A stretch of DNA of 50,442 bases from Bacteroidota bacterium (GTDB lineage Bacteria > Bacteroidota > Bacteroidia > 2-12-FULL-35-15): contig CANJPX010000016.1 of the NCBI GenBank assembly GCA_947476185.1, positions 1 through 50,442 on the forward strand, in the 5' to 3' direction. This document shows, piece by piece, positions 18,171 through 26,938 of this stretch. The position numbers were made by a program, and so were the translations under genes. How positions within the stretch are numbered: the stretch's first letter is position 1; each line of letters opens with the position of its first letter. The notes below the pieces were generated by a model. That model saw only the letters and a list, made by a program, of their open reading frames with translations. It had not been told where the DNA came from and searched no databases.

Positions 18171-19940
18171 CTATTCTGCTCCGAAAATTTTATCAATTAA
18201 TTCTTTGTTTGAAGCCATAATTACTTTTCTTTTTAGCGAGAGCTTTGGCGTCATTTCATTTTTATCTATTGTCCATTCTCTGCTGAGTAATTCGGGGCGT
18301 TTAATTTTTTCGTATTGCGCCAATTCATTATTTTTCTTTTCTACTTCAGCAAGAATAAGTCCTCTTATTGCAGCATTCTTTATTATTTCTTCATTACTTG
18401 TGAAAGGAATATTATTGTTCTTGCAATATTCTTTCAGATAAGCAAAAGCAGGAACGATAAGTGCCGATGCATATTTTTGATTTTCTCCGATCACCATTAC
18501 TTGTTCAATAAAAGGCGATTCTTTTAATTTGTTTTCAATCATTACAGGAGCAATGTATTTCCCTCCCGATGTTTTGAAGATCTCTTTTTTGCGATCTGTG
18601 ATCTTAAGGAAGCGGTTATCTTCTAATATTCCAATATCACCGGTATGAAACCATCCTTCAGCATCAATCGCTTCTGCAGTAGCATCCGGACGGTTGAAAT
18701 AACCGAGCATAACATTCGGACCTTTTACTAAGATCTCTCCGTCTTCAGCAATTTTAACGGTTACTTTATCAATGACAGGACCTACAGTTCCGAACCGGAT
18801 GCCATTTGGTAAGAAATTATTTACAGCAATAACAGGAGAGGTCTCCGTTAATCCATAACCTTCAAGAACAATTATTTTTGCAGAATTAAAAACGCGTGAT
18901 AACCTTGGTTGCAATGCCGCACCACCTGACACAATAGCTACCACCTTTCCACCTAGAGCTTCTCTCCATTTCGTGAAAATTAATTTGTTCGCTATCTTCA
19001 ATTGAAATTCATACCACCATCCATTTGCTCCATTTAATTCGTAGTGTAATCCTAATTCAAGTGCCCAGAAAAATAATTTCTTTTTTATTCCGGTTTGTTC
19101 AGATCCCTTTGCAACAATTTTGTCATATACTTTTTCTAATAAACGCGGAACAGTAGAAAAAACTTCCGGTTGTATCTCTTTTAAATTTTCACCAATCGAT
19201 TCCATGCTTTCAGCATAATAAATGGATATACCCAGATAAAAGTATAGAGTAGTTAGCATGCGTTCATAAACATGATTAAGCGGTAAAAAGCTTAAGGCTT
19301 TCCATTCACTTTGGAACGGACATAATGTTTGAGAAGCAAATGAATTGCTGATGAGGTTATTATGGGAAAGCATTACGCCTTTTGGGTTTCCGGTTGTTCC
19401 GGAGGTATATAGAATAGTAAGAAGGTCGTTAGGTTTTATTCCTTCCTTGATAGCTTCTATTTCAGTGGTCTTAGGATTTTTTTTACCTGCTTCTAAAAGT
19501 TCTGTCCAGTGTTTCGCACCCTCGATCTTATTAAACGTGAAGATCTCTTTTATCGATGAAGAACTATCGATCAAGCTTTTTACTTTTTTATAGATATCCG
19601 CACTCGACACAAAAACGTATTTTATTTTTGCATCATTGATAATAAATTTAAGATCCCCTTCACTGATTGTAGGATAAATAGGAACGCTCACAGCACCGGA
19701 CTGCTGAATTGCAAAATCAGCAAAATTCCATTCGGGACGATTATTCGCAATAATCGCAATTTTATCTTCCCGTTCAATGCCAAGATTAAGTATACCATAA
19801 CTTAAGTAATTAACAGTACTTACAAAATCCTGCGTTGAATAAGTAACCCATTTCCCATCTTCCTTTGCTCCTAAAGCATTGGGTTTGTTATACTTTTCAA
19901 GAAGTTGAGGCAGAATGTCGAAAACGCGTGTTACTGACAT
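18171..19940 (-). CDS. fadD: Long-chain fatty acid--CoA ligase (AMP-dependent synthetase)
   Basis: A 589-residue adenylate-forming enzyme that activates fatty acids to acyl-CoA using ATP. Seen: P-loop ILYTSGTTGNPKGVM (176-190), the LEGYGLTETSPV motif, WFHTGDIG, and ITDRKKEIFKTSGGKYI with the C-terminal domain Lys. It is of the bacterial/plant LACS (FAA1-like) type rather than the short-chain Acs type. It would feed the beta-oxidation operon encoded a few kb away. It has its own promoter about 58 bases upstream and is followed closely by the TMTC-like gene. Confidence 0.92.
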   Translation of the reverse strand: MSVTRVFDILPQLLEKYNKPNALGAKEDGKWVTYSTQDFVSTVNYLSYGILNLGIEREDKIAIIANNRPEWNFADFAIQQSGAVSVPIYPTISEGDLKFIINDAKIKYVFVSSADIYKKVKSLIDSSSSIKEIFTFNKIEGAKHWTELLEAGKKNPKTTEIEAIKEGIKPNDLLTILYTSGTTGNPKGVMLSHNNLISNSFASQTLCPFQSEWKALSFLPLNHVYERMLTTLYFYLGISIYYAESMESIGENLKEIQPEVFSTVPRLLEKVYDKIVAKGSEQTGIKKKLFFWALELGLHYELNGANGWWYEFQLKIANKLIFTKWREALGGKVVAIVSGGAALQPRLSRVFNSAKIIVLEGYGLTETSPVIAVNNFLPNGIRFGTVGPVIDKVTVKIAEDGEILVKGPNVMLGYFNRPDATAEAIDAEGWFHTGDIGILEDNRFLKITDRKKEIFKTSGGKYIAPVMIENKLKESPFIEQVMVIGENQKYASALIVPAFAYLKEYCKNNNIPFTSNEEIIKNAAIRGLILAEVEKKNNELAQYEKIKRPELLSREWTIDKNEMTPKLSLKRKVIMASNKELIDKIFGAE

Positions 19941-19998
19941 AGTTTTGTTTTTAATGATTGATTTATAGAATTCTTTTTAATTTGTACTTTTACACCTC

Positions 19999-20006
19999 CA
20001 AAAATA
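19999..20006 (-). promoter_or_regulatory. -7 promoter element of the acyl-CoA ligase gene
   Basis: The minus strand reads TATTTTTG, an exact TAnnTTTG match, 58 bases before the ATG at 19940. It lies in the divergent region shared with the nitronate monooxygenase gene. Confidence 0.45.
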
Positions 20007-20045
20007 AAATTTTTTGTCGATTTACCAACTATAATTGATATCCAA

Positions 20046-21047
20046 ATGCAAACGAAACTTACCCAAACACTTTCAATAGATTTCCCAATGATCATGGCCC
20101 CAATGTTTTTGGTTTCCAATAAAGAAATGATTCTTGAAGGAATGAAAAGTGGCATCGCAGCAACATTTCCAACACTTAATTATCGTAATGATGGTGAATT
20201 GGAGGAGATCTTGGACCAGTTAAATGTCGAAAAAAATAAATTATCTGCAAAGGGTACATACGGCGTAAACTTGATTGTGCAGCAGACAAATCCTTTGTAC
20301 GAAAAACATCTGAAGATCTGCGTAGCTAAAAAAGTTCCTTTTTATATTACATCTTTGGGAAGTCCTAAACGGGTTATTGAGCAGGCACATAGTTACGGAG
20401 CAAAAGTATTTTCCGATGTCACTAATTTAGAACATGCCCAAAAATGCGCTGACTTCGGTTGTGATGGATTTATTGCAGTAGGGCAAGGTGCCGGAGGACA
20501 TGCAGGACCAAATCCCTTACAAATATTGGTGCCTTCCTTACAAAAGAAATTTCCGAATATTCCTGTAATCGCAGCTGGTGGGATCGCTGATGGTGCAGGA
20601 ATTGTTTCAATGTTGGCCTTAGGAGCTTCAGGAGTTTCTGTTGGAACACGTTTTATTGCAAGTTCAGAAGCAGGAGTCAGTGGCGAATACAAAAATGCAA
20701 TAGTTGATTCAAAAATGACAGATATTGTTCTTACAGAAAAAATCTCAGGAACTCCTTGTACAATTATCAATACTCCATTCGCCAAAAAGATCGGATATAA
20801 GCAGAATTGGTTAGAACGGATGTTATCTAATAATTCTACCACCAAAAAGTATTTTAAGATGTGGGTGCAGCTCAGCGGTATGAAAAAGCTTGAAAAATCT
20901 ATAAAACCAGGAAACTACCAATCCTTGTGGTGTGCCGGTCAAAGTGTGGAATTGATCCATGATATTTTGCCTTGTAAGGAAATTGTCGAAAGAATGAAAA
21001 AGGAAACTTTTGATTCTTTCGCCTTGCTTCAGGAAACATTCAAATAG
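20046..21047 (+). CDS. Nitronate monooxygenase family flavoprotein
   Basis: A 333-residue FMN-dependent TIM-barrel enzyme of the 2-nitropropane dioxygenase family, which oxidises alkyl nitronates such as propionate 3-nitronate. Seen: N-terminal PMIMAPMFLVSN, GFIAVGQGAGGHAG (141-154) with catalytic His152, the phosphate-binding VIAAGGIADGAG, and ALGASGVSVGTRFIAS. Length is typical. It is divergent from the acyl-CoA ligase and transcribed alone. Only a poor -7 match (TATAATTG, 20030-20037) precedes it. Confidence 0.9.
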   Translation: MQTKLTQTLSIDFPMIMAPMFLVSNKEMILEGMKSGIAATFPTLNYRNDGELEEILDQLNVEKNKLSAKGTYGVNLIVQQTNPLYEKHLKICVAKKVPFYITSLGSPKRVIEQAHSYGAKVFSDVTNLEHAQKCADFGCDGFIAVGQGAGGHAGPNPLQILVPSLQKKFPNIPVIAAGGIADGAGIVSMLALGASGVSVGTRFIASSEAGVSGEYKNAIVDSKMTDIVLTEKISGTPCTIINTPFAKKIGYKQNWLERMLSNNSTTKKYFKMWVQLSGMKKLEKSIKPGNYQSLWCAGQSVELIHDILPCKEIVERMKKETFDSFALLQETFK

Positions 21048-21321
21048 TCTGTGTTTTACCTTTAAGGATTTATTGAATTATTATTTCTCTCTATTATTAT
21101 TTCTTATCTTCTTGGATAAGTTCTGATTCAATATTTTATTGAAGGCTTGCTCTTTCCATATTGAACGGCCTGAAATTGAACGAATCTTATTCATCGATTT
21201 AGCAAAAAATCATGTTTTTTATAAGATTCAATACAGCGTTGATTTTCATCAGTTTTCAACAGGTGTTTATCGACTTTGTTTATATTTTCATCGTCTAATT
21301 ATATAAATATAACGACAAATA
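21048..21321. other. Gene-free AT-rich stretch with a nested inverted repeat
   Basis: No credible gene, tRNA or known RNA is seen here. It holds GAATCTTAT (21182-21190) against ATAAGATTC (21221-21229), enclosing AAAAAA/TTTTTT arms (21204-21209, 21215-21220); a separate hairpin TTCAATA/TATTGAA (21127-21143); and a direct repeat GATTCAATA at 21125 and 21225. It ends at the promoter of the lipoprotein gene. Confidence 0.4.
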
Positions 21322-21352
21322 TTTGTTTTCTATTCGGAAAAGAGTAATTTTG
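21322..21352 (+). promoter_or_regulatory. Bacteroidota-type promoter of the lipoprotein gene
   Basis: TTTG at 21322-21325 and TAATTTTG at 21345-21352 are both exact and are 19 bases apart, the best consensus match in the window. Transcription would start near 21357, giving a leader of about 25 bases. Confidence 0.75.
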
Positions 21353-21382
21353 CACTCGGAAAGAACATAAAGATCTAAAAAA

Positions 21383-21775
21383 ATGAAAAAAGTATTTGTC
21401 GGATTTGCTTTATTGGTAAGCGTTTTGATGGTTTCTTGCTCTAAAAAGGATGGTGTTAAACCTCAAACAGGTGTTGCCGCTGTTACTACAATAAACGTTG
21501 AATACCGCATTCAGAGTGCTTCTGGACATGTTAATGTTGATTATATCGCTCCGAATTCAAACGGAGAATTAGAAATGACACATGCGGAAGTGAATCGTAC
21601 AGAAGAAACTTTCAATTTTACATATGCTACAGGAAATGTTTTTTCTGTTTCAGCTTCAAACCTTGTTCCTTCTCATAGTGTAGTTCAGGTTCAGATATTC
21701 GTGAATGGTATTTTGCAAGTTGAAAATTCAACAACAAACCCTTCACAAAGCGCAGTTGCCAAAGGCAATTTTTAA
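21383..21775 (+). CDS. Small lipoprotein of unknown function
   Basis: A 130-residue protein with a lipoprotein signal peptide: MKKVFVGFALLVSVLMVSC with Cys19 as the lipidated residue, followed by SKKDG, a charged stretch common in Bacteroidota lipoproteins. The mature part is a single small beta domain (TTINVEYRIQSASGHVNVDY, SHSVVQVQIFVNGILQ), perhaps Ig-like. I recognise no specific family. It is monocistronic, with a strong promoter and a strong terminator, which suggests it is well expressed. Confidence 0.82.
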   Translation: MKKVFVGFALLVSVLMVSCSKKDGVKPQTGVAAVTTINVEYRIQSASGHVNVDYIAPNSNGELEMTHAEVNRTEETFNFTYATGNVFSVSASNLVPSHSVVQVQIFVNGILQVENSTTNPSQSAVAKGNF

Positions 21776-21813
21776 TAATTAGATTTAGTTTAGAGAGATT
21801 TGTCTAATTAAGG

Positions 21814-21846
21814 AAAACCCATTACAGGAATGTGATGGGTTTTTTC
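21814..21846 (+). terminator. Intrinsic terminator of the lipoprotein gene
   Basis: AACCCATTACA and TGTGATGGGTT pair with one wobble around a GGAA loop, and a T-run follows. It lies about 40 bases after the stop codon. Confidence 0.85.
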
Positions 21847-21875
21847 TTTGCACTAAAACTCAATATGTAGGACAG

Positions 21876-21907
21876 TTCCCCCTTATCAAAGAGGGAAAGG
21901 GGGATTT
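21876..21907. repeat. CCCCCTT...AAGGGGG dispersed-type hairpin
   Basis: CCCCCTT (21878-21884) pairs with AAGGGGG (21897-21903), with a second G-rich block inside. The layout (ATCCCCCT, C-rich block, AAGGGGGA on the minus strand) is like the element inside the GH18 gene at 42805-42832. Elements of this kind are common between genes in Bacteroidota. Confidence 0.55.
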
Positions 21908-22045
21908 TAAATTAGATTACTTTTTCGTTCCTCCTAGCAATTAACGTGACTTTGAATGAAAGTTCCGTAAACTTTATTTTCCAACAATCTTCGGAATTTA
22001 TCCATTTTTATTTTATTTTTAGAGAAGATTAAAATCTGCACGGCA

Positions 22046-24661
22046 ATGGCTAAAAACTACAAGTTAAAGGATGTGAAAGTTTATTCATCGGACGAATGGA
22101 TGGCGAATTCTACAAAAAAGTATCGTACCGTTTTTGATCGGATGGAAACGACCTATTTGCGAACAGAATTTTCTTTTTTTAATAAGCTTTTTGATGAAGC
22201 AGAATGGAATGCTAAAATTACATTAAAAGCGTTTTCACTGGATGGTAGCACCCGTAAAGAATTGTGTTCCATCGATTCAACCATCACCATTAAAATGGAT
22301 GAGAACATTGTATATGCGCGTGATGGATGGGGAACTCCTAATGAAGGAACATTTTGGTTCAAGGGAGATTATCTTTGGGAAGCTTATATTGATAACGAAT
22401 TTGTAGGCTCAAAAAAAATCTTCATAGAGGATGTTGGAGGAGTGACCGCTACTAATAATCCATATTTTTCTGTAGAGTCCGTTAAGTTATTTCCAGGTCC
22501 TTACGATGGTTGGAATATCACAAACCGAACCTATTATAAAAAACTAAATCATGCTACAACTCCTTATCTGTGGGTAGAGTTCAAATTAAAAACAAAAACT
22601 GCCAATGACTGGAATTATGAATTCTTTTTTAATTTTTATGATGATGCTGGTCAGCCCAAAGGGCAAAGCACACGAACAGGATTAATAGAAAAAGGAAAAC
22701 AAGACACTGTTTTTACTTTTGACGGTGGATGGGGAAGTGAAATAGCGGGTTCATTCAAGGATGATAAATATACCGTAGAAATTGTTTTTATGGATACGCT
22801 TGTTGCACTTATTCCTTTTGAAATGGGAGATGTAGCTGAAGAAGGAGTTGTGACTCCTTTGGTTTCATCGGAACAAGCTTTGCAATCTGTTACTGAAACT
22901 GCAAAAAATACGGTTGAAGAGGAAACGACCGAGCAATTGCTTGCGAAAATTGAAGAGCTGATAGGGATGGAGGAAGTGAAAAAAAATATCAAAGACCATA
23001 TTAATTATATCAACTTTATTAAACTCAGAAAAGAAAAAGGTTTTGATGATAATGGAAAAATAAATTTGCACAGCGTTTTTACAGGCAATCCCGGTACCGG
23101 AAAAACAACTGTAGTAAATATGCTTGGCAAACTTTATAAAAAAATGGGTTTGTTGAGTAAAGGCCATGTGAAAGAAGTGGATCGCTCTGATCTCGTTGCT
23201 CAATACATCGGACAAACTGCCCCGAAAGTGAGGAAGATTATTGAAGAAGCAAAAGGAGGGATCTTATTTATCGATGAAGCTTATTCATTGACGCGCGCTA
23301 AAGAGGATTCAAATGATTTCGGGCATGAGGTATTGGAAATATTGATAAAAGAAATGAGTGACGGTACAGGTGATATTGCAATCATGTGTGCAGGATATCC
23401 AAAGGAGATGCAAAATTTTGTGGAAGCAAATCCGGGATTAAAATCACGTTTCAATCATTATTTTCATTTCGAAGATTACATGCCGGAAGAGATGTTTGCG
23501 ATTGCTGCATTGGCTGCAAAGAAAAAAGGTGTGACCATAACAACTGAGGCAAATACATTTATGGATGAGATGTTAGTGGAGGTTTACCGTACACGTGACA
23601 ATTCTTTTGGAAATGCACGATACGTATATTCATTGATAGACGAGGCGAAAATGAATTTAGGCTTGCGGTTGATGTCGCATCCTGATGTGAATGAATTGTC
23701 AAATGATGTTCTTTCTACTGTTGAACTTAGCGATATGCAAAAAGTTTTTGCTGCACAGGGTAAAAAGAAATTAAGTCTGGAAATAAATGAAAAATTATTG
23801 AAAGAAGGATTGGCTGAATTGAATGCACTTACAGGAATGAATTCTGTGAAAGAAGAGATTAATGAACTTGTAAAATTGGTGCGTTTCTATAAAGAAACAG
23901 GAAGAGATGTTTTGAATAAATTTTCTTTGCATAGCATTTTTACAGGAAATCCTGGAACTGGAAAAACGACTGTCGCACGTATTGTTGCGAAGATTTATAA
24001 AGGACTTGGATTGCTGGAACGCGGACATATTGTGGAAGTAGACAGAGAAGGGTTGGTGGCAGGTTTTCTGGGTCAGACTGCAATTAAAACCGGAGAAAAA
24101 ATTGAAGAAGCGCAAGGAGGGATTTTATTCATCGATGAAGCCTATGCATTGGCAAATAAAGGTTCGGCTAATGATTTCGGACAAGAAGCTATTCAGGTTA
24201 TTTTAAAACGGATGGAAGATCTTCGCGGACAGTTTGGTGTTATTGTAGCCGGATACACAGATAATATGTCGGAGTTTATTGATTCAAATCCCGGGTTAAA
24301 ATCCCGTTTTGATCGTACATTTAATTTTACCGATTATTCTCCCGATGATCTGTATGCAATTACACTTTCCATTTTGGCGAAGGAAAAGATTACTCCGGAT
24401 GCAGCAGCAGAGGCACATTTAAAAGCATATTATGCCCACATTTATTCGAGCCGGGATAAACATTTTGGCAATGCACGGACTGTCCGTAATCTTGCAGCAG
24501 AGGCCATCAAAAATCAAAATTTGCGATTGGCAGAAATGTCTTCTTCTGAGCGGACTGCAAAACATTTAGCAGAATTATTATTAAGCGATGTAAAAGAATT
24601 TGAGATCGGAAATAATGAACGTGCACAAGGAGGTCGTTTAGGATTTAAGTTTAGTTCGTAA
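22046..24661 (+). CDS. Double AAA+ ATPase of the CbxX/CfxQ (SpoVK-like) family with a tandem N-terminal beta domain
   Basis: An 871-residue cytosolic ATPase. Residues about 1-130 and 133-260 are two copies of one beta-rich domain: both run VK(V/L)-(Y/F), a (V/T)EF strand, a D/N-x-W-N strand, then DGWG or DGGWG and a closing strand. I cannot assign this domain to a known family. After a Glu/Thr-rich linker come two CbxX/CfxQ AAA modules, with Walker A GNPGTGKT at about 347 and 634 and Walker B GGILFIDEA at about 404 and 691. Both modules keep their nucleotide-binding motifs. CbbX relatives remodel rubisco and EccA relatives serve type VII secretion; neither system is seen here, so this is probably a remodelling ATPase for an unknown target, perhaps bound by the N-terminal domains. 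No exact promoter was found. Confidence 0.85.
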   Translation: MAKNYKLKDVKVYSSDEWMANSTKKYRTVFDRMETTYLRTEFSFFNKLFDEAEWNAKITLKAFSLDGSTRKELCSIDSTITIKMDENIVYARDGWGTPNEGTFWFKGDYLWEAYIDNEFVGSKKIFIEDVGGVTATNNPYFSVESVKLFPGPYDGWNITNRTYYKKLNHATTPYLWVEFKLKTKTANDWNYEFFFNFYDDAGQPKGQSTRTGLIEKGKQDTVFTFDGGWGSEIAGSFKDDKYTVEIVFMDTLVALIPFEMGDVAEEGVVTPLVSSEQALQSVTETAKNTVEEETTEQLLAKIEELIGMEEVKKNIKDHINYINFIKLRKEKGFDDNGKINLHSVFTGNPGTGKTTVVNMLGKLYKKMGLLSKGHVKEVDRSDLVAQYIGQTAPKVRKIIEEAKGGILFIDEAYSLTRAKEDSNDFGHEVLEILIKEMSDGTGDIAIMCAGYPKEMQNFVEANPGLKSRFNHYFHFEDYMPEEMFAIAALAAKKKGVTITTEANTFMDEMLVEVYRTRDNSFGNARYVYSLIDEAKMNLGLRLMSHPDVNELSNDVLSTVELSDMQKVFAAQGKKKLSLEINEKLLKEGLAELNALTGMNSVKEEINELVKLVRFYKETGRDVLNKFSLHSIFTGNPGTGKTTVARIVAKIYKGLGLLERGHIVEVDREGLVAGFLGQTAIKTGEKIEEAQGGILFIDEAYALANKGSANDFGQEAIQVILKRMEDLRGQFGVIVAGYTDNMSEFIDSNPGLKSRFDRTFNFTDYSPDDLYAITLSILAKEKITPDAAAEAHLKAYYAHIYSSRDKHFGNARTVRNLAAEAIKNQNLRLAEMSSSERTAKHLAELLLSDVKEFEIGNNERAQGGRLGFKFSS

Positions 24662-24670
24662 CATATTTCA

Positions 24671-24732
24671 CCACAGATTTCTCAGATTTGCACAGATTAA
24701 TTGTTTTCTGTGTTAATTTGTGTAATCTGTGG
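24671..24732. repeat. Palindromic CACAGATT/AATCTGTG intergenic repeat
   Basis: CCACAGATT at 24671-24679 and AATCTGTGG at 24724-24732 are inverted, with further CACAGATTAA and TTAATTTGTG arms inside, so nearly the whole 62 bases fold into one imperfect hairpin. It fills the gap between the AAA ATPase gene and the DUF1801 gene. The wording is typical of dispersed bacterial palindromic repeats. Confidence 0.7.
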
Positions 24733-24751
24733 TTGATTTTAAATCATAATA

Positions 24752-25225
24752 ATGAAAACAACAGCATCATCACCGGACGAGTATATTTCTCAGTTACCTG
24801 CAGAAAGAAAAGATGCAATACTGCAATTGCGGAAAGAGATCCTGAAAAATCTTCCGAAGGGATTTGAAGAACGTATGAGTTATGGAATGATTGGTTATGT
24901 TGTACCTCATTCACTTTATCCGAAAGGATATCATTGTGACCCGAAATTGCCATTGCCATTTGCAAACATTGCTAATCAAAAAAACTTTATTGCCATTTAT
25001 CACATGGGGATCTATGCGGATCCCAAACTCTTGAATTGGTTTATAACAGAATACCCAAAACATACCGAAGCAAAATTGGATATGGGAAAAAGTTGCATTC
25101 GTTTTAAAAAACCGGAGCAAATTCCATTTAAATTGTTCGGTGAATTGATCCGTAAAATGACCGTTAAAGAATGGATTGAAAAGTTTGAAGCAGCTTTTAA
25201 TAAGAATTCAAAAAAGAATAAATAA
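24752..25225 (+). CDS. DUF1801 domain-containing protein
   Basis: A 157-residue cytosolic protein. The N-terminus (YISQLPAERKDAILQLRKEI) and the core (GMIGYVVPHSLYPKG, IAIYHMGIYADPKLLNWF, GKSCIRFKKPEQIPF) are those of the DUF1801/YdhG-like fold, structurally related to the frataxin-like fold. Its molecular role is not established. The gene lies 90 bases after the AAA ATPase gene, and the gap is almost filled by a palindromic repeat. It converges with the barrel gene, and no clear terminator is seen in the 17 bases between them. Confidence 0.85.
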   Translation: MKTTASSPDEYISQLPAERKDAILQLRKEILKNLPKGFEERMSYGMIGYVVPHSLYPKGYHCDPKLPLPFANIANQKNFIAIYHMGIYADPKLLNWFITEYPKHTEAKLDMGKSCIRFKKPEQIPFKLFGELIRKMTVKEWIEKFEAAFNKNSKKNK

Positions 25226-25242
25226 TTAATAAATTATTAAAA

Positions 25243-26004
25243 TCAGAGGCGAAATCCAACAGAAAAAATTAAATGTCCATCCCGGATATTAAGATCATTC
25301 GAATGATCGTTGCCATCATAATGAATTCTGGAAATATCATATTTGTAATTGAATTCAAAGAAAAATGCTCTTGCCGAATTTCTTATGTTGTATTGTAATC
25401 CCAATCCCGCTTGGAAATATGCATTCAACCCTTTTAACAACAATTGATTCTCAAAATCAATATTGTCTTTGGCATCGAAAACAGTCACACCGGTTGAATC
25501 ATTTGAAATAACAGTGTAAGAACCGAAAATATAGCGGGCTCCTATGCCTCCGATAAAATAAGGCGAATAAAAATGTTCTTTTTCGGAATTAAAAGAGATT
25601 TTAATTGCAAGTGGTAATTGGACTTCCTGGATTCTTATATCATGCGTATAGGCGTATGTTCTGTCAAATAAATAGGTGTATCCCGGCTTACTGAAATATC
25701 CATTAAACGTCAAACCTGTATTTTGGTATTCCAATCCGATCAATAAATTTGCTTTCCTTCCCATAAGTAATTCTGCTTTATAGGAAGCATCAAAACCGAA
25801 TTTCGCTTTTGTATTTACAGTATGTTCAGGATGATTCTGGTAAAATGATTTTATTCCGCCAACGCTCAAACGGTGTTTTACTTTCCCTTTGCGATAGGGC
25901 ATTCCTTCTTGTGAAAGTGAAAGCAGAGGCAAGAGAATAAGTAGCAAAAAAAGTTTCCCGCTGAGGCACTTTTGGCATTCAGTAATATTTTTAAGGGAAA
26001 TCAT
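25243..26004 (-). CDS. Outer membrane beta-barrel protein
   Basis: A 253-residue exported protein. The signal peptide runs through LFLLLILLPLLSLSQ, with cleavage near residue 32. The rest is alternating amphipathic strands with aromatic ends (LLIGLEYQNTGLTFNGY, LPLAIKISFN, PYFIGGIGARYIFGSY, FQAGLGLQYNIR, AFFFEFNYKYDIS), and the chain ends in FSVGFRL, a normal barrel C-terminus. It looks like an OmpW/PorT-size eight- or ten-strand barrel. The cargo or role is unknown. It lies 63 bases after the SDR gene and may share its message. Confidence 0.78.
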   Translation of the reverse strand: MISLKNITECQKCLSGKLFLLLILLPLLSLSQEGMPYRKGKVKHRLSVGGIKSFYQNHPEHTVNTKAKFGFDASYKAELLMGRKANLLIGLEYQNTGLTFNGYFSKPGYTYLFDRTYAYTHDIRIQEVQLPLAIKISFNSEKEHFYSPYFIGGIGARYIFGSYTVISNDSTGVTVFDAKDNIDFENQLLLKGLNAYFQAGLGLQYNIRNSARAFFFEFNYKYDISRIHYDGNDHSNDLNIRDGHLIFSVGFRL

Positions 26005-26067
26005 TTTTATTTCTTTGCTTTTATTTGATTTTTTATTTCGCTAAACTTTTTTTCATGTTCCTTTCAT

Positions 26068-26829
26068 TTATTTCCTTATGGTAGTTGTGGCGTTTGCCTG
26101 AACGGTCGGCATGATTATTATTTCATTAATATTTACATGAGGCGGTCTGCTGGCTACCCAATAAACTGTTTCAGCGATATCTTCTGGCAATAGAGGTTCC
26201 AAACCTTTATATACATTTTTTGCTCTTTCTTCATCGCCATTATATCGAACAATAGAAAATTCTGTTTCTACCATTCCTGGATGGATTGCAGTAACTTTAA
26301 TGTTATGAGGTAATAAGTCAATTCTCATTCCTTTATTTAGAGCATCAACGGCATGTTTAGTAGCACAATAAACATTTCCATTCGCATACACTTCTTTTCC
26401 TGCAATTGAGCCAATATTTACAATGTGCCCAAACCCGTTTTTGATCATGATAGGAGCAATATTTCTTGTCATGTATAAAAGTCCCTTGATGTTTGTATCG
26501 ATCATTCGTTCCCAATCATCAGTATTCCCTTCCTGAATCGAATTTAATCCGGCCGCTAATCCTGCATTGTTTAACAGGACATTTATTTTTTTCCAATCCG
26601 AAGGGATTGAATTAATTGCATTTTCAACTTCCTTAATATTTCGCACATCAAAGTTCAAACAAAGAACTTCTATTTTATGCGTTGCTTTTAAATAAGCCGA
26701 AATTTCATCGAGTCTTTCTTTTCTTCGTCCAGTAATAATTAAATTGTAACCATTTTTGGCAAACACCTCCGCAGTAGCTTTGCCAATTCCTGCTGTTGCG
26801 CCTGTAATAAATGCGATCATTTTGTTCAT
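26068..26829 (-). CDS. SDR family NAD(P)-dependent oxidoreductase (YdfG-like)
   Basis: A 253-residue classical short-chain dehydrogenase. Seen: the cofactor loop TGATAGIG (9-16), a basic ITGRRKERL (32-40) favouring NADP, NNAG (87-90), and the catalytic set Asn113, Ser141, Tyr154 and Lys158 (YCATK). Closest in style to YdfG/3-hydroxy acid dehydrogenases that oxidise serine, allo-threonine or 3-hydroxypropionate; substrate is inferred. ATG at residue 4 is an alternative start. A -7 box lies 77 bases upstream, giving a long leader. Confidence 0.92.
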   Translation of the reverse strand: MNKMIAFITGATAGIGKATAEVFAKNGYNLIITGRRKERLDEISAYLKATHKIEVLCLNFDVRNIKEVENAINSIPSDWKKINVLLNNAGLAAGLNSIQEGNTDDWERMIDTNIKGLLYMTRNIAPIMIKNGFGHIVNIGSIAGKEVYANGNVYCATKHAVDALNKGMRIDLLPHNIKVTAIHPGMVETEFSIVRYNGDEERAKNVYKGLEPLLPEDIAETVYWVASRPPHVNINEIIIMPTVQANATTTIRK

Positions 26830-26906
26830 TCGTTTAATAATAGATTTGTTTATTTGTATGCTATATTTATTCTGATTGAATAAAAAATAGCCGTAAGCCT
26901 CACTTA

Positions 26907-26914
26907 CAAATATA
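26907..26914 (-). promoter_or_regulatory. -7 promoter element of the SDR gene
   Basis: The minus strand reads TATATTTG, an exact TAnnTTTG match, with TTG (26940-26938) 23 bases upstream. It lies just after the permease terminator, as expected for the next transcription unit. Confidence 0.5.
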
Positions 26915-26938
26915 CGATTTACATTGTTTTATAAGGAC

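Noticed and set aside
22046-24661. Naming the AAA protein CbbX (rubisco activase) or EccA (type VII secretion)
   Set aside because: No rubisco, ESX or WXG100 genes are in the window, and the N-terminal domain differs from both.
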